Shown here: positions 8,259 through 16,623 of the stretch, piece by piece
Numbering within the stretch: the stretch's first letter is position 1
How the letters are laid out: each line of letters begins with the position of its first letter
Virus record (IMG/VR): IMGVR_UViG_3300044695_005922
Span: 1 to 64,000 of that record
DNA length: 64,000 nt
From: a virus
Reading direction: 5' to 3' (one strand)
Translations under genes and position numbers: made by a program
Notes under the pieces: generated by a model
What the model was told of the DNA's origin: nothing
Databases searched by the model: none
The model's input: the letters and a program-made list of their open reading frames with translations, nothing else

Positions 8259-8375
8259 GGCGGTGCAGTCGGTCGGGACGACGGTAGTAAATTGGGCTCG
8301 CTACTCGTTATATCATTTACTACGCTAGCCAAGGACTTAGGGAAACCTATGTGGGGTTCGAATCCCCCACCGCCA
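8259..8375 (+). tRNA. tRNA-like element with oversized anticodon arm
   Basis: A 7-bp acceptor stem pairs GGCGGTG (8259-8265) with CACCGCC (8368-8374), with A following as discriminator. A 4-bp D-arm (GTCG/CGAC, loop 8272-8278) and a T-arm whose loop is the classic TTCGAAT (8357-8363) are present. A variable-arm hairpin TAGG-GAAA-CCTA sits at 8338-8349. In place of a normal anticodon arm there is an 8-bp stem GTAGTAAA/TTTACTAC (8284-8291, 8316-8323) with a 24-base loop, so no anticodon can be assigned. The T stem is only 4 bp if the acceptor is 7. At 117 bases it is longer than class II tRNAs. It may be a decayed or insertion-bearing tRNA or a tRNA mimic. Confidence 0.5.
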
Positions 8376-8388
8376 CTGTGAGGTGATT

Positions 8389-8973
8389 ATGGCATTAGAA
8401 AACTATTTTGTAGAGCATATCAGTTTTTCGGAAACAGTTAGAAATTTTCTTCGTCGCTGGCATTATTCGGATTATGTGAATATACAAGAAAAAGAAACAT
8501 TTGGATTATTTCGTGAAGGAGTATTCCTACCAGAATTGGTGGGTGTTTGCGTTTATACCCGTCCAGCAGGTGCTTCCGCGGCACAAAAATATTATCCCGC
8601 CGATCCTGACAAATGTTTGGAACTTCGTAGATTGTGTTTAATTGATGACACACCAAAAAACGCTGAGAGTTTTTTCGTAGGTAGAACATTAAAATGGTTA
8701 CGAAAAAATAGTGAGTGGAAATTCGTAGTCAGCTATGCAGACGAACAGCAAGGACACAAAGGTATTATTTATAAAGCAGCGAACTTTAAATACGAAGGTA
8801 TGACTGCACCAGGGACTACATTGATGGTAGACGGAAAATCGTTCCACGTTCGCACACTTACTATGGTGGATAGACCATACGGGGTTGAAATCAATAACAG
8901 ATACAAACGTGGTGACCCAGGCGTACAGGTAATAAAAACCAAACCAAAACACATCTATACCTACGCATTATGA
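8389..8973 (+). CDS. Mom-like DNA-modification protein (first of two)
   Basis: A 194-residue GNAT-fold-like protein resembling the Mom adenine-modification family of phage Mu. It has a FLRRWHYSDY N-terminal segment, an LELRRLCLIDDTPKNAESFF strand-helix, and SYADEQQGHKGIIYKAANF. A paralogue at 16624 shares the pattern SYAD-x2-Q-x-H-x-G-x-IY-x-A-x-N. Mu Mom converts adenine to a carbamoylmethyl derivative and protects DNA from host restriction. The start has GAGGTGA three bases upstream and lies directly after the tRNA-like element. Family assignment is from motif resemblance only; another GNAT-type activity is possible. Confidence 0.6.
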   Translation: MALENYFVEHISFSETVRNFLRRWHYSDYVNIQEKETFGLFREGVFLPELVGVCVYTRPAGASAAQKYYPADPDKCLELRRLCLIDDTPKNAESFFVGRTLKWLRKNSEWKFVVSYADEQQGHKGIIYKAANFKYEGMTAPGTTLMVDGKSFHVRTLTMVDRPYGVEINNRYKRGDPGVQVIKTKPKHIYTYAL

Positions 8974-9344
8974 ACGATGATGAAAATAAAAATCCAAACG
9001 CATTAACGTATGGAATCACGCCTAACGCACCAGCAACAATTCATCCAGTTGATGTTGATACTTGGAAAGCAGAAGTGTCTCCCACGTTTAAACATTATTT
9101 TAAAGAACGGTATGATGTTGTTGTGCAGGATTATGAAAAGTTGGTACGAGAATATTCTATCAATAAAATGTTGTATGAAAGTTCAATAAGTTTTAAGCCG
9201 AATATTGGGGATACTTACTATCTATATAAGAAGCAAAATGGATCTGCTTTTATATCACTGGTAAATCCTGCTCAAGCGTTCTGGGGTGGATATGTCGGTA
9301 CTTTTAAATTAAACGCCCAGTATGCATGGGAAGAGGTTTTATGA
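8970..9344 (+). CDS. DUF2452 family protein
   Basis: A 124-residue protein matching DUF2452 found in T4-like phages and some bacteria. It has NPNALTYGITPNAPATIHPVD at the N-terminus, a central helix (YEKLVREYSINKMLYES), then FKPNIGDTYYLYKKQNGSAF and ISLVNPAQ. The function of the family is unknown. It overlaps the genes on both sides by four bases, so it is co-translated with the Mom-like and HExxH genes. Confidence 0.7.
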   Translation: MNDDENKNPNALTYGITPNAPATIHPVDVDTWKAEVSPTFKHYFKERYDVVVQDYEKLVREYSINKMLYESSISFKPNIGDTYYLYKKQNGSAFISLVNPAQAFWGGYVGTFKLNAQYAWEEVL

Positions 9345-10195
9345 CGATAGATTATAGTAGGGTTATCCAAGCACAACCCGATGGTTATGATGTAGAGGTG
9401 TTTAAACAAATTAAGTTGCAAAAGGGATTTGTTAAAAAAGAATTTCCATACAAGAAAGTTTCTGGTATGTATGTTCATTCTTTTAATCCATCTACATTAC
9501 CCACCTCATTTGCCAATAACGATTCTCGCTTAAACACATTGGCACAAATTGCTCCACGAGCAGTACCTACTATATGGAATACCATAACAAATTTAGTGGA
9601 TGTATTCACTCCAATCGAACTCGCAGCCGATAGGAACGAATTCTCATGCCAGTTGGCGGCAGTTGAATATCCAAATTCTTGGATTGTTATGGCTCCTCTT
9701 CCTGGTGATACAGTGGTTACGGTTCGAAATATGTATCACGAAATGATTCATTGGAAATTTACAGCACTAGGATTTGGAAAGGGATGTACACCAGAAGTAT
9801 TCGATATGTTACATCACAATAATGAATTTGTCTTAAATCCAGTTGAAGAACTACATCACTCTATTGTGAATAGTTATGATGACACAGCACAAGCTGCTGT
9901 TGGACACAAAGCATCAGGCCGTCCCATTAGTGCGTCACTTCATGCATATGCCTCATTCTTGGGTGAAGCTGAAGTATCTCTACGTTTCGTACAACACGAT
10001 TTTAAAGCACATTACCATTGGTTGGGTTACGCGAAGAAGTGGGGAGATAGATTGAACGAATCCTTGGAGGCTTTGATGTTAAAGGCACATACCACGGAAA
10101 AGGGAGCACAATTACTTCTTGGATTGTACCGATGGACTCGTGATTATCAAGAAGAATATAAAGACACACTTAAAACATTATCTAAATTGATGTAA
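9341..10195 (+). CDS. HExxH-motif protein, putative metallopeptidase (paralogue of 61638)
   Basis: A 284-residue protein with HEMIH at residues 133-137 in the context YHEMIHWKFTALGFG, a zinc-site signature. The protein at 61638 shares the N-terminus (DYSRxxQxQxDGYDxxVF), the HExxHWKxxALGFG core, the SIVNSYxxTAQ segment and the ISASLHAYxSFLG segment. The layout is reminiscent of the HExxH peptide-modification family (TIGR04267 type), but I cannot confirm this. The ATG at 9341 is chosen over 9326 because GAGG precedes it. The protein substrate is unknown. Confidence 0.55.
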   Translation: MTIDYSRVIQAQPDGYDVEVFKQIKLQKGFVKKEFPYKKVSGMYVHSFNPSTLPTSFANNDSRLNTLAQIAPRAVPTIWNTITNLVDVFTPIELAADRNEFSCQLAAVEYPNSWIVMAPLPGDTVVTVRNMYHEMIHWKFTALGFGKGCTPEVFDMLHHNNEFVLNPVEELHHSIVNSYDDTAQAAVGHKASGRPISASLHAYASFLGEAEVSLRFVQHDFKAHYHWLGYAKKWGDRLNESLEALMLKAHTTEKGAQLLLGLYRWTRDYQEEYKDTLKTLSKLM

Positions 10196-10800
10196 TGTAT
10201 TCGTTGACCGCATCTCTTCCGTATCACTTATATGGTCAAGTTCGTCGTGAATTTATTACCAATGGAACGGACACTGGACTAGATAATTGTATTATTCATG
10301 CAGTCTCAGTTAGACCCACCCAAGCGTTGACATTTTCTGTGTTATTGGAAAATGGTGCACAATATCGTGGTGTACCTATTCACGGACTTGTTATTGGACA
10401 AGATACCACCAAACAAATACCTCCTGCAAAAAATTTGCATACTCATCAAGTGTGGGGATGTTTCGGTACAGAATTTGGTATTATAGATATGAAGTTTTCC
10501 AAAGGATTAAGTGCTGAGTGGGTGGATTCACACGGTAACAAATTTTCCGGCCGTGGATTAGGATGGGCAATAGAATTTTATGACGATGGTTATTCCAATG
10601 CACCACAACAAGATAAAAGTTTTAATATGTTGGTGTCGGAAGAAGGGTATCTCGCAGCCATGCCAAACAATCGGGTACGCTGGTGGGAAGATAGCTTTAC
10701 TAATTGGAAATTACCAATAAAATTAAAAGTGAATCACAAAATATATTATGTAGAAAGTATAGGAATTAATCCAGAAGAAACTGCTTTTGTAAAGGAGTAG
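10195..10800 (+). CDS. Hypothetical protein, 201 aa
   Basis: The start overlaps the previous stop (TAATG). The sequence is rich in beta-forming and aromatic residues (GLGWAIEFYDDGY, RVRWWEDSFTNWKLP) with no membrane span and no catalytic signature that I recognise. Its place directly after the HExxH gene suggests a shared transcript. No function proposed. Confidence 0.7.
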   Translation: MYSLTASLPYHLYGQVRREFITNGTDTGLDNCIIHAVSVRPTQALTFSVLLENGAQYRGVPIHGLVIGQDTTKQIPPAKNLHTHQVWGCFGTEFGIIDMKFSKGLSAEWVDSHGNKFSGRGLGWAIEFYDDGYSNAPQQDKSFNMLVSEEGYLAAMPNNRVRWWEDSFTNWKLPIKLKVNHKIYYVESIGINPEETAFVKE

Positions 10801-10803
10801 CAT

Positions 10804-11169
10804 ATGGGACTGTTTGATGAAATACGAGTGGAACAGATATTACCTGGTGAATACGAAATTACGGATACATGGTATCAAACAAAATCATTTGACTGTGTAA
10901 TGGCCAACTATGTTATTACTGCTAGAGGTGAATTATATGAAGAAAAGTGGGATTGGGAATGGATAGGTGATGAAACTGCATTTTTGGGTGGACACATAGA
11001 AAAAATAAAAGATAGTTATCGTCGTGAGTACTTGACAGACTTCCACGGGGATATTATATTTTATGGAAGTAAACCAAAGGAAGGTACGAATCGTGTATGG
11101 CGTGATTACTATGCAAGATTTACTAACGGTAGATTATCAAGAATTTGGTATAAAGATAAACAATATTAA
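10804..11169 (+). CDS. Hypothetical phage protein, 121 aa
   Basis: The start has AGGAG upstream and the product begins MGLFDEIRVEQILPG, a beginning common in small T4-like phage proteins. It is acidic and aromatic (YEEKWDWEWIGDE) with no membrane segment or metal motif. Not assigned to a function. Confidence 0.7.
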   Translation: MGLFDEIRVEQILPGEYEITDTWYQTKSFDCVMANYVITARGELYEEKWDWEWIGDETAFLGGHIEKIKDSYRREYLTDFHGDIIFYGSKPKEGTNRVWRDYYARFTNGRLSRIWYKDKQY

Positions 11170-11183
11170 AGAGGTTAACGGTT

Positions 11184-11246
11184 ATGGTAAACTTGACAGA
11201 TTGTGGATGCGGGAATGGGATAGATGGTAAACGATGTAGTTTTTGA
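11184..11246 (+). CDS. Possible 20-aa Cys-rich leader peptide
   Basis: A strong AAGAGGTTAACGGTT ribosome-site segment precedes this ATG, nearly identical to the one before the sliding clamp at 11913. The frame encodes MVNLTDCGCGNGIDGKRCSF and overlaps the start of the next gene (11224) by 23 bases. It may be a coupling peptide or only a vestige of a duplicated ribosome site. Confidence 0.3.
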   Translation: MVNLTDCGCGNGIDGKRCSF

Positions 11247-11892
11247 AAAAATTATTGAAGATAAAGAACGTACATTTGTTCTTACCAATTCTTGTACACC
11301 CAAATCTATATTTACGTGGAGTAATGTAGAAAGTTATATAAATGATAATTACCACAATTCTGATATTGTTATTATTGGTGATAATAAATCAAAAATAGAA
11401 ACGTACAGAAGTACAGAAACAAGTAGTACGCCTACTAAAACTATAGCTTCTGAAATTTATGATGGTAAATCATTTATATTAAATGCAATGGAACGGTATA
11501 CCAAAGGACTATTCTACGCATCAAATATATTTTCACAGATACAAAATAGATATGTCAGTACAAATATTTACGGTGGATTGAAAAATACTTCCAAGTCATT
11601 CCACGCACACGCAGATTCCCAATATGTGTTAATATTACAATTAGATGGAATTTCCGATTGGACAGTATACGCAGAAACTTGGAACGGAAATCCAAATGAA
11701 GTTATTTGTTTAAATGATGATTTATTAAAAAAAGATTTGGTGTACACTTTACATCCTGGGGATGTGTTGTATATTCCATACAGAAGGTATCATAAGTGTA
11801 TTCCAAGAAGTAAAAGATTGTCAGCAAGTATAAGTGCAGATTTTGGTACGGTACGCCCATCACATTACGGTGATTGGTTCGGTTTTAATTAA
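11224..11892 (+). CDS. JmjC/cupin-like oxygenase candidate
   Basis: A 222-residue protein whose C-terminal half has the order of a JmjC or Cupin_4 iron oxygenase: SFHAHADSQYVLILQLDG (HxD pair), then LHPGDVLYIPYRRYHKC (distal His) and SASISADFG. In that family the HxD...H triad binds Fe(II) and the protein hydroxylates ribosomal or other proteins. The N-terminal half is unassigned. Only weak GGGA is seen as ribosome site, so expression may depend on coupling to the short upstream frame. Confidence 0.5.
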   Translation: MVNDVVFEKIIEDKERTFVLTNSCTPKSIFTWSNVESYINDNYHNSDIVIIGDNKSKIETYRSTETSSTPTKTIASEIYDGKSFILNAMERYTKGLFYASNIFSQIQNRYVSTNIYGGLKNTSKSFHAHADSQYVLILQLDGISDWTVYAETWNGNPNEVICLNDDLLKKDLVYTLHPGDVLYIPYRRYHKCIPRSKRLSASISADFGTVRPSHYGDWFGFN

Positions 11893-11912
11893 ACAACAGA
11901 GGTTAAACGGTT

Positions 11913-12632
11913 ATGGAAAAGACAAAGTTGGAAAAGTTCATTAGTAAGTATTCTCTTGGTGGTTCTTGTGAAAGTGTGTTGTGGAAGTCGGACGGTAATG
12001 ATATCACGGTAAAGTGTATTTCCGACGACAAGAATGTACTTGGTATTGTTACAGTCAAGGACGCCAAGCTGGACGAAGGTGACTATGGTATCTTTGATAC
12101 TAAGCAGTTGTCATCAATGTTATCGGTTCTTGGTGAAGCAGTTACGATTACCACCAAGAAGGTCGGTGACAGAGTTTCTGCCGTCCATCTCACTGATAAT
12201 AACGTAAAGGTTGATTACGTATTGGCGGATTCCGCAGTTATCCCCGCTGCACCTGAGTTGAAGCAGCTCCCCGCATTTGATATTGAAATCACGCTAGATC
12301 AGAAGGTAATGAATACTTTCTTGAAGGCAAAGGGTGCATTGTCCGATGTAGAAACTTTTACCGTTCTGAGTGATGGTGATTCTGCACAGATTGTTCTTGG
12401 ATATTCCGATATGAATACTAATCGTATCACTCTTGATGTAGAAACTACAAAGAATGCAAAAATTACTCCCATCAATTTCTCTGCACGATACTTCAAGGAA
12501 ATCATCGCTGCAAATAAGGAAGCAGCTAGTGGTGTCTTGAAGGTTAGTAGTAAGGGATTGGCATATGTCAAGTTTGGTGTCACTGATTACAACACCGACT
12601 ACTACCTCGTCCAGATTCAAACAGCTTCCTAA
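11913..12632 (+). CDS. 45: Sliding clamp (T4 gp45-like)
   Basis: A 239-residue DNA polymerase processivity factor. It shows the two-domain T4 clamp pattern: MEKTKLEKFISKYSLGG at the start, IFDTKQLSSMLSVLGE, YVLADSAVIP, a second repeat from LDQKVMNTFLKAKG, and the C-terminal GVTDYNTDYYLVQIQ. T4 gp45 has a similar length (228) and also activates late transcription. GAGG lies upstream of the start, and the stop overlaps the next gene (TAATG). Clamp loader genes follow at 14793 and 18127. Confidence 0.9.
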   Translation: MEKTKLEKFISKYSLGGSCESVLWKSDGNDITVKCISDDKNVLGIVTVKDAKLDEGDYGIFDTKQLSSMLSVLGEAVTITTKKVGDRVSAVHLTDNNVKVDYVLADSAVIPAAPELKQLPAFDIEITLDQKVMNTFLKAKGALSDVETFTVLSDGDSAQIVLGYSDMNTNRITLDVETTKNAKITPINFSARYFKEIIAANKEAASGVLKVSSKGLAYVKFGVTDYNTDYYLVQIQTAS

Positions 12633-14068
12633 TGTCATTCTTTGAGTTCAACGATACTCCAAAGCAAGCACAGTATACACCCCCTTCTGCGAAGAAACCG
12701 CCGAAGGGTGGTGTTGTCTTGAATACCAGTGCCACTGATTTTTTCAGTGGTGAAGGTACATCGTTTGATTTTGATATAGAAAAAAATAAGTTTGTTCAAC
12801 ATATGGGTATGTTGAAAAATCAATCGGTGCAAGAAAATACGTTGTATAAGAAGTGGAAAGAACTAACAACGGATTTTAATAATACAAAAGATATTCAGCT
12901 TGCACAAATTGTTGAAGCCAAGATATGGCGGCCAACAGATATTACGAATAAGAATTTAACTGTCCACGAGATCAACGCGATTGATCCAGAAATTATTATT
13001 GTAGAACCGGAAGATATACAATATTTCAATGATTGGAAATACATTAGAGTATTTTGTCATACAATGGAATTTACCGCAAATGTTGGTCGTTTGATTCGTG
13101 TACTCATTCGTGATCGTTCGTCTGGAAAATATGTTGGGGCTGCCTCACTTGGTTCCGATGTAGCCTCCATCAATGTCCGTGATCAGTGGATTGGGTGGTC
13201 AAAAGAAAATAAATTTACGCATGGGTTGTTAAATTCTACTGCAATTTGTACAACTATCATTCCAACACAACCATTCGGATATAATTTCTTGGGTGGTAAG
13301 ATGATAGCTTCATTACTCACTACAAAAGTGATTCGTGATGAATGGAAAAGAAAGTTTGGTAACGTATTGGTTGGGGTGACTACAACCTCACTATACGGTT
13401 CGCATAGTATGTATCAACGTATCCCGTTTTGGAAAGAATTGGGAGTTACTGCTGGAAAGATTTCTCTTAAACCAGACGATGATGTATTTGAAAAGTGGGC
13501 AAACTATCTAAAAGTTAATCACTCAGAAGGATTTGATAAATGTACAATTCCATATTTTGGTGATATTACACAAGAGGGTCAGTCATGGATATGCACTGAT
13601 GGCACAACCAAAATAACAGCCTCGTCGCGTGATGAGTTAGTGTCCATATTGGAAAACGATAACTACTCTGTACATAGTACTGGTGAAGTATACGATAAGA
13701 AGTGTCGATGTGGGTCACCACCGACAGGACCAAAGTTACAGCAGATGTTACTTTTATATAAAATATTAGGTATTAAACCCAGTGACTACGAACATGGATT
13801 TCAACGTGGAGTTTATTTCGCTCCAATGTATGAAAATACACGTGAGTTTCTTCGTGGAGAAATCAACGAAGATAAACTAATATTATCACAGAAGTTGACA
13901 AATGATGTTGAGAGTGTTATGTTATGGTGGAGAGATAAAGCAATCAAAAGATATTTGAATCTATTTGATAATAACCGTTTAAATGGTGAAACGTTATATT
14001 ATCGTAAAATGATTCAGATGACTTGGGAAGAATCCAAGAACACTTATCTGGGTGAGGTTGGACGATGA
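12632..14068 (+). CDS. DruA/DUF4338-like protein
   Basis: A 478-residue protein. The middle (residues about 140-290) follows the DUF4338/DruA pattern: RVLIRDRSSGKYVGAASLGS, RDQWIGW, NSTAICTTIIPTQPFGYNFL, then GGKMIASLLTTKVIRDEW and VGVTTTSLYG. DruA is a component of the Druantia defence system and DUF4338 proteins are also frequent in large phages, where the role is unknown. The N-terminus is Pro- and Gly-rich and probably disordered. A CRCGSPPTG segment near residue 355 may bind metal. It lies between clamp and clamp loader, so it may act in replication or nucleotide handling. Confidence 0.6.
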   Translation: MSFFEFNDTPKQAQYTPPSAKKPPKGGVVLNTSATDFFSGEGTSFDFDIEKNKFVQHMGMLKNQSVQENTLYKKWKELTTDFNNTKDIQLAQIVEAKIWRPTDITNKNLTVHEINAIDPEIIIVEPEDIQYFNDWKYIRVFCHTMEFTANVGRLIRVLIRDRSSGKYVGAASLGSDVASINVRDQWIGWSKENKFTHGLLNSTAICTTIIPTQPFGYNFLGGKMIASLLTTKVIRDEWKRKFGNVLVGVTTTSLYGSHSMYQRIPFWKELGVTAGKISLKPDDDVFEKWANYLKVNHSEGFDKCTIPYFGDITQEGQSWICTDGTTKITASSRDELVSILENDNYSVHSTGEVYDKKCRCGSPPTGPKLQQMLLLYKILGIKPSDYEHGFQRGVYFAPMYENTREFLRGEINEDKLILSQKLTNDVESVMLWWRDKAIKRYLNLFDNNRLNGETLYYRKMIQMTWEESKNTYLGEVGR

Positions 14069-14784
14069 GGCATATTGGTAAAACAATAACGAACATGTCA
14101 GGCATGCTTCCAAAGAAAAGAGTTCGTGGATCACGACCTGATCAACAATTGTTAGCTGTTCGTACGCATAGTCCAAAAGTAATATGCCACCTCACAGGTG
14201 ATTCACCCAGAGAATATTTGTTTAAATATGGAACAACCTATTCATTACAACAAGACCATATAATTCAGTATAAGTTTGTTCCAAAATGGGAACTAGATGG
14301 TGTAACAATATTATCACCAAATGGGCACCAGCACATGACAAATTTAGAATACAATAAAACAGAACTTAAATTTGATGATACCGAAATCTGTGAAATTTGT
14401 AAGATGAATAATTACGATTATTATCGCAGAACAAAATTGGTAGTTACATTTCATACACATCATGTGGATGGAAACCGAAAAAATAATGATGTGAATAACA
14501 AACAACGGTTGTGTCCAAACTGTCACTACGCAACTGATAGTCATTCGGTAAATAAAAATAAAAATCCGTTTAGAAATAAATGGTCTAAGTTTTTGGAATA
14601 TTTACACGACAGACGAAGTGTTGGATTTATGACAAGAAAGTTAAATACTAATAAAAGTAATTTACAGTGGAATTTTTACAAAATTGGATTAGATTTACAT
14701 TTTGGTAGAGATATCTTGGAACCACCGAAGATCATACGACACTTGTTTGAAAACGAAGAAGCATCTAAATTCTTTAATATTTAA
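14065..14784 (+). CDS. HNH endonuclease
   Basis: A 239-residue protein with a zinc-stabilised HNH motif. CEICKMNNYDYY (residues about 109-120) is the first CxxC, FHTHHVDGNRKNND gives the catalytic His pair and Asn, and LCPNCHYATDSH gives the second CxxC and final His. T4-like phages carry such enzymes as free-standing homing endonucleases, often between replication genes as here between the clamp and clamp loader. It overlaps the preceding stop (ATGA). The flanking regions are basic and AT-rich. Confidence 0.8.
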   Translation: MRHIGKTITNMSGMLPKKRVRGSRPDQQLLAVRTHSPKVICHLTGDSPREYLFKYGTTYSLQQDHIIQYKFVPKWELDGVTILSPNGHQHMTNLEYNKTELKFDDTEICEICKMNNYDYYRRTKLVVTFHTHHVDGNRKNNDVNNKQRLCPNCHYATDSHSVNKNKNPFRNKWSKFLEYLHDRRSVGFMTRKLNTNKSNLQWNFYKIGLDLHFGRDILEPPKIIRHLFENEEASKFFNI

Positions 14785-14792
14785 GAGGTTAT

Positions 14793-15707
14793 ATGGTAGA
14801 AAATACCTTGTGGGTGGAAAAGTATCGTCCCAATGCATTAGAAAATTATATTGGTAATGAACATATAAAGACTAAACTCACACAATTTATTCAAGAACAG
14901 GATATTCCACATCTATTGTTCTGTGGAACTGCCGGTACCGGTAAGACTACCGCAGCGAAGATTCTGGTCAAGAATATTGATTGTGATTATTTGTTTATCA
15001 ACGCATCGGATGAAAACTCCGTAGATACGATTCGTACTAAGATTAAGAACTTCGCAGCAACAATGAGTTTTAAACCCTTGAAGATTATCGTACTCGACGA
15101 GGCGGATTATATTACCCCACAGGCACAGGCAGCACTTCGTAATTTGATGGAAGTGTTTAGCAAGAATACTCGTTTCATCTTGACCTGTAATTATGTGGAA
15201 CGCATCATTGACCCCTTGATTAGTCGGTCGCACGTGTTTAAATTAACACCACCATCTAAAAAAGAAGTAGCAGTTCACTTAATGAAAATTTTGGAGAAGG
15301 AACATGTCGAATTTAATAAATCTGTTATCGCAACCTTGGTTAACGCATATTACCCAGACATTCGCCGGATTATTAATACTTCGCAAAATCAAACAAGTGG
15401 CGGTAGACTGGAACTCAACGTTGAGGAAGTAATCGCCGGAGATTACAAGTTGAAGGTGTTGGATGTCTTGATGAGTAATCTTCCATTGAAAGATAAGATT
15501 AATGAAACAAGACAGATTGTGGCAGATAGTAATGTAAAAGATTTTACTGAACTGTATAGATTACTCTTTGATAAGGTAACTGATTACGCACCGACAAAGG
15601 TACCACACAGTATTCGAGAAATCGCAAAAGGACAGTATCGTGATAATTTTGTAGCAGATAAGGAAATTACTTTTGTAGCAACGTTGTATAACATTTTAAA
15701 TGATTGA
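14793..15707 (+). CDS. 44: Clamp loader large subunit (T4 gp44-like AAA+ ATPase)
   Basis: A 304-residue AAA+ ATPase that loads the sliding clamp. It starts WVEKYRPNALENYIG, a standard clamp-loader opening, followed by Walker A GTAGTGKTT (residues 45-53), Walker B IVLDEAD, sensor 1 FILTCNY and the arginine-finger SRS motif in LISRSHVFKL. T4 gp44 is 319 residues. GAGGTT precedes the start. The gp62-like partner is encoded 2.4 kb downstream, whereas in T4 the two are adjacent. Confidence 0.93.
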   Translation: MVENTLWVEKYRPNALENYIGNEHIKTKLTQFIQEQDIPHLLFCGTAGTGKTTAAKILVKNIDCDYLFINASDENSVDTIRTKIKNFAATMSFKPLKIIVLDEADYITPQAQAALRNLMEVFSKNTRFILTCNYVERIIDPLISRSHVFKLTPPSKKEVAVHLMKILEKEHVEFNKSVIATLVNAYYPDIRRIINTSQNQTSGGRLELNVEEVIAGDYKLKVLDVLMSNLPLKDKINETRQIVADSNVKDFTELYRLLFDKVTDYAPTKVPHSIREIAKGQYRDNFVADKEITFVATLYNILND

Positions 15708-15713
15708 GGAATT

Positions 15714-16031
15714 ATGTCAAAGAATAACCGATTTGGTGGACCACCACCGCAACAGCCGCAGTTGAATGTGGATTTGTCAAAGGCAGACGATGTTTCCTGC
15801 GAACGTTGTGGTAATTACACCTTTGAACAAGTGATGTTGATGAAGCGGATGTCTGCACTTATTTCACCAACTGGTAAGGAAGCAATTGTACCTATTCCTA
15901 CCTTTTCGTGTAATGCATGTGGTCATATTAATAAGGCGTTTCTTCCTGTAATTCCCAAGGGAATGGAAGAGGAAGCAGCAACCGAAGTGGAAAAGGCTCC
16001 GAGCAAGCCTTCACTCATTTTAGAGAAGTAA
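15714..16031 (+). CDS. Zinc-ribbon phage protein, 105 aa
   Basis: Two Cys pairs, CERCG (residues about 30-34) and CNACG (about 66-70), form a zinc ribbon. Low-complexity tails surround it: FGGPPPQQPQ at the N-terminus and an acidic, Ala-rich C-terminus. Small proteins of this layout accompany clamp loader genes in marine T4-like phages. The family has no known function; a nucleic-acid or protein-docking role is plausible. Confidence 0.7.
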   Translation: MSKNNRFGGPPPQQPQLNVDLSKADDVSCERCGNYTFEQVMLMKRMSALISPTGKEAIVPIPTFSCNACGHINKAFLPVIPKGMEEEAATEVEKAPSKPSLILEK

Positions 16032-16032
16032 T

Positions 16033-16620
16033 ATGTCAAAAACTACTAACGCAGCAGCACCAATCGTATCGGTACCAGCAGCACCAGTAACAACTATGCG
16101 AGATGCTGGAATTTATTACTTGTGTGATGAGTTTAATACCAATGTAGCAAAAGATGTCGTTACGTGGATACTAGATTCAAACATTCAGAAAAGTAAGAAG
16201 CATGACCATCTTACATTGATGATCACCAGTTATGGTGGTGACTTGTCAGCTGCATTCGCTATTATTGACGTAATGCGAGGTAGTGCAATTCCTGTTCGTA
16301 CAATTGGTCTTGGATGTATCGCATCGGCTGGATTGTTAACATTCATTTCTGGTGAGAAGGGACATCGTATCATTACACCGAATACGAGTATCCTCTCACA
16401 TCAGTGGTCGTGGGGACAGGTAGGTAAGGAGCATGAACTCATCGCAACGATGCGTGAGTTTGAGTTGACTACGATTCGTATGATTAATCATTACAAGAAG
16501 TGTACTGGATTGGCCGAAAAGGTTGTTCGTGAACGACTTCTTCCACCGCAGGATGTGTGGTTATCTCCGCAGGAAGCGTTGAAATATAAAATCTGCGATA
16601 AGGTACAGGATATCAAGTAA
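16033..16620 (+). CDS. ClpP-like serine protease
   Basis: A 195-residue ClpP/crotonase-fold protease. MITSYGGDLSAAFAIIDVM forms the oxyanion-hole strand, the catalytic Ser is S98 in CIASAGLL, the His is H123 in LSHQW, and the Asp is likely D174 in PPQDVWLSPQEALKYKICD. Length and order match cellular ClpP. No ClpX-like ATPase was seen in the window, so it may work with the host chaperone or cleave a phage protein. The start follows the zinc-ribbon stop by one base. Confidence 0.85.
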   Translation: MSKTTNAAAPIVSVPAAPVTTMRDAGIYYLCDEFNTNVAKDVVTWILDSNIQKSKKHDHLTLMITSYGGDLSAAFAIIDVMRGSAIPVRTIGLGCIASAGLLTFISGEKGHRIITPNTSILSHQWSWGQVGKEHELIATMREFELTTIRMINHYKKCTGLAEKVVRERLLPPQDVWLSPQEALKYKICDKVQDIK

Positions 16621-16623
16621 TAT

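Noticed and set aside
8351-8375. Phage attachment site in a tRNA 3' end
   Set aside because: A complete acceptor stem and other arms are present, no integrase was seen in the window, and the gene content is that of a virulent phage.
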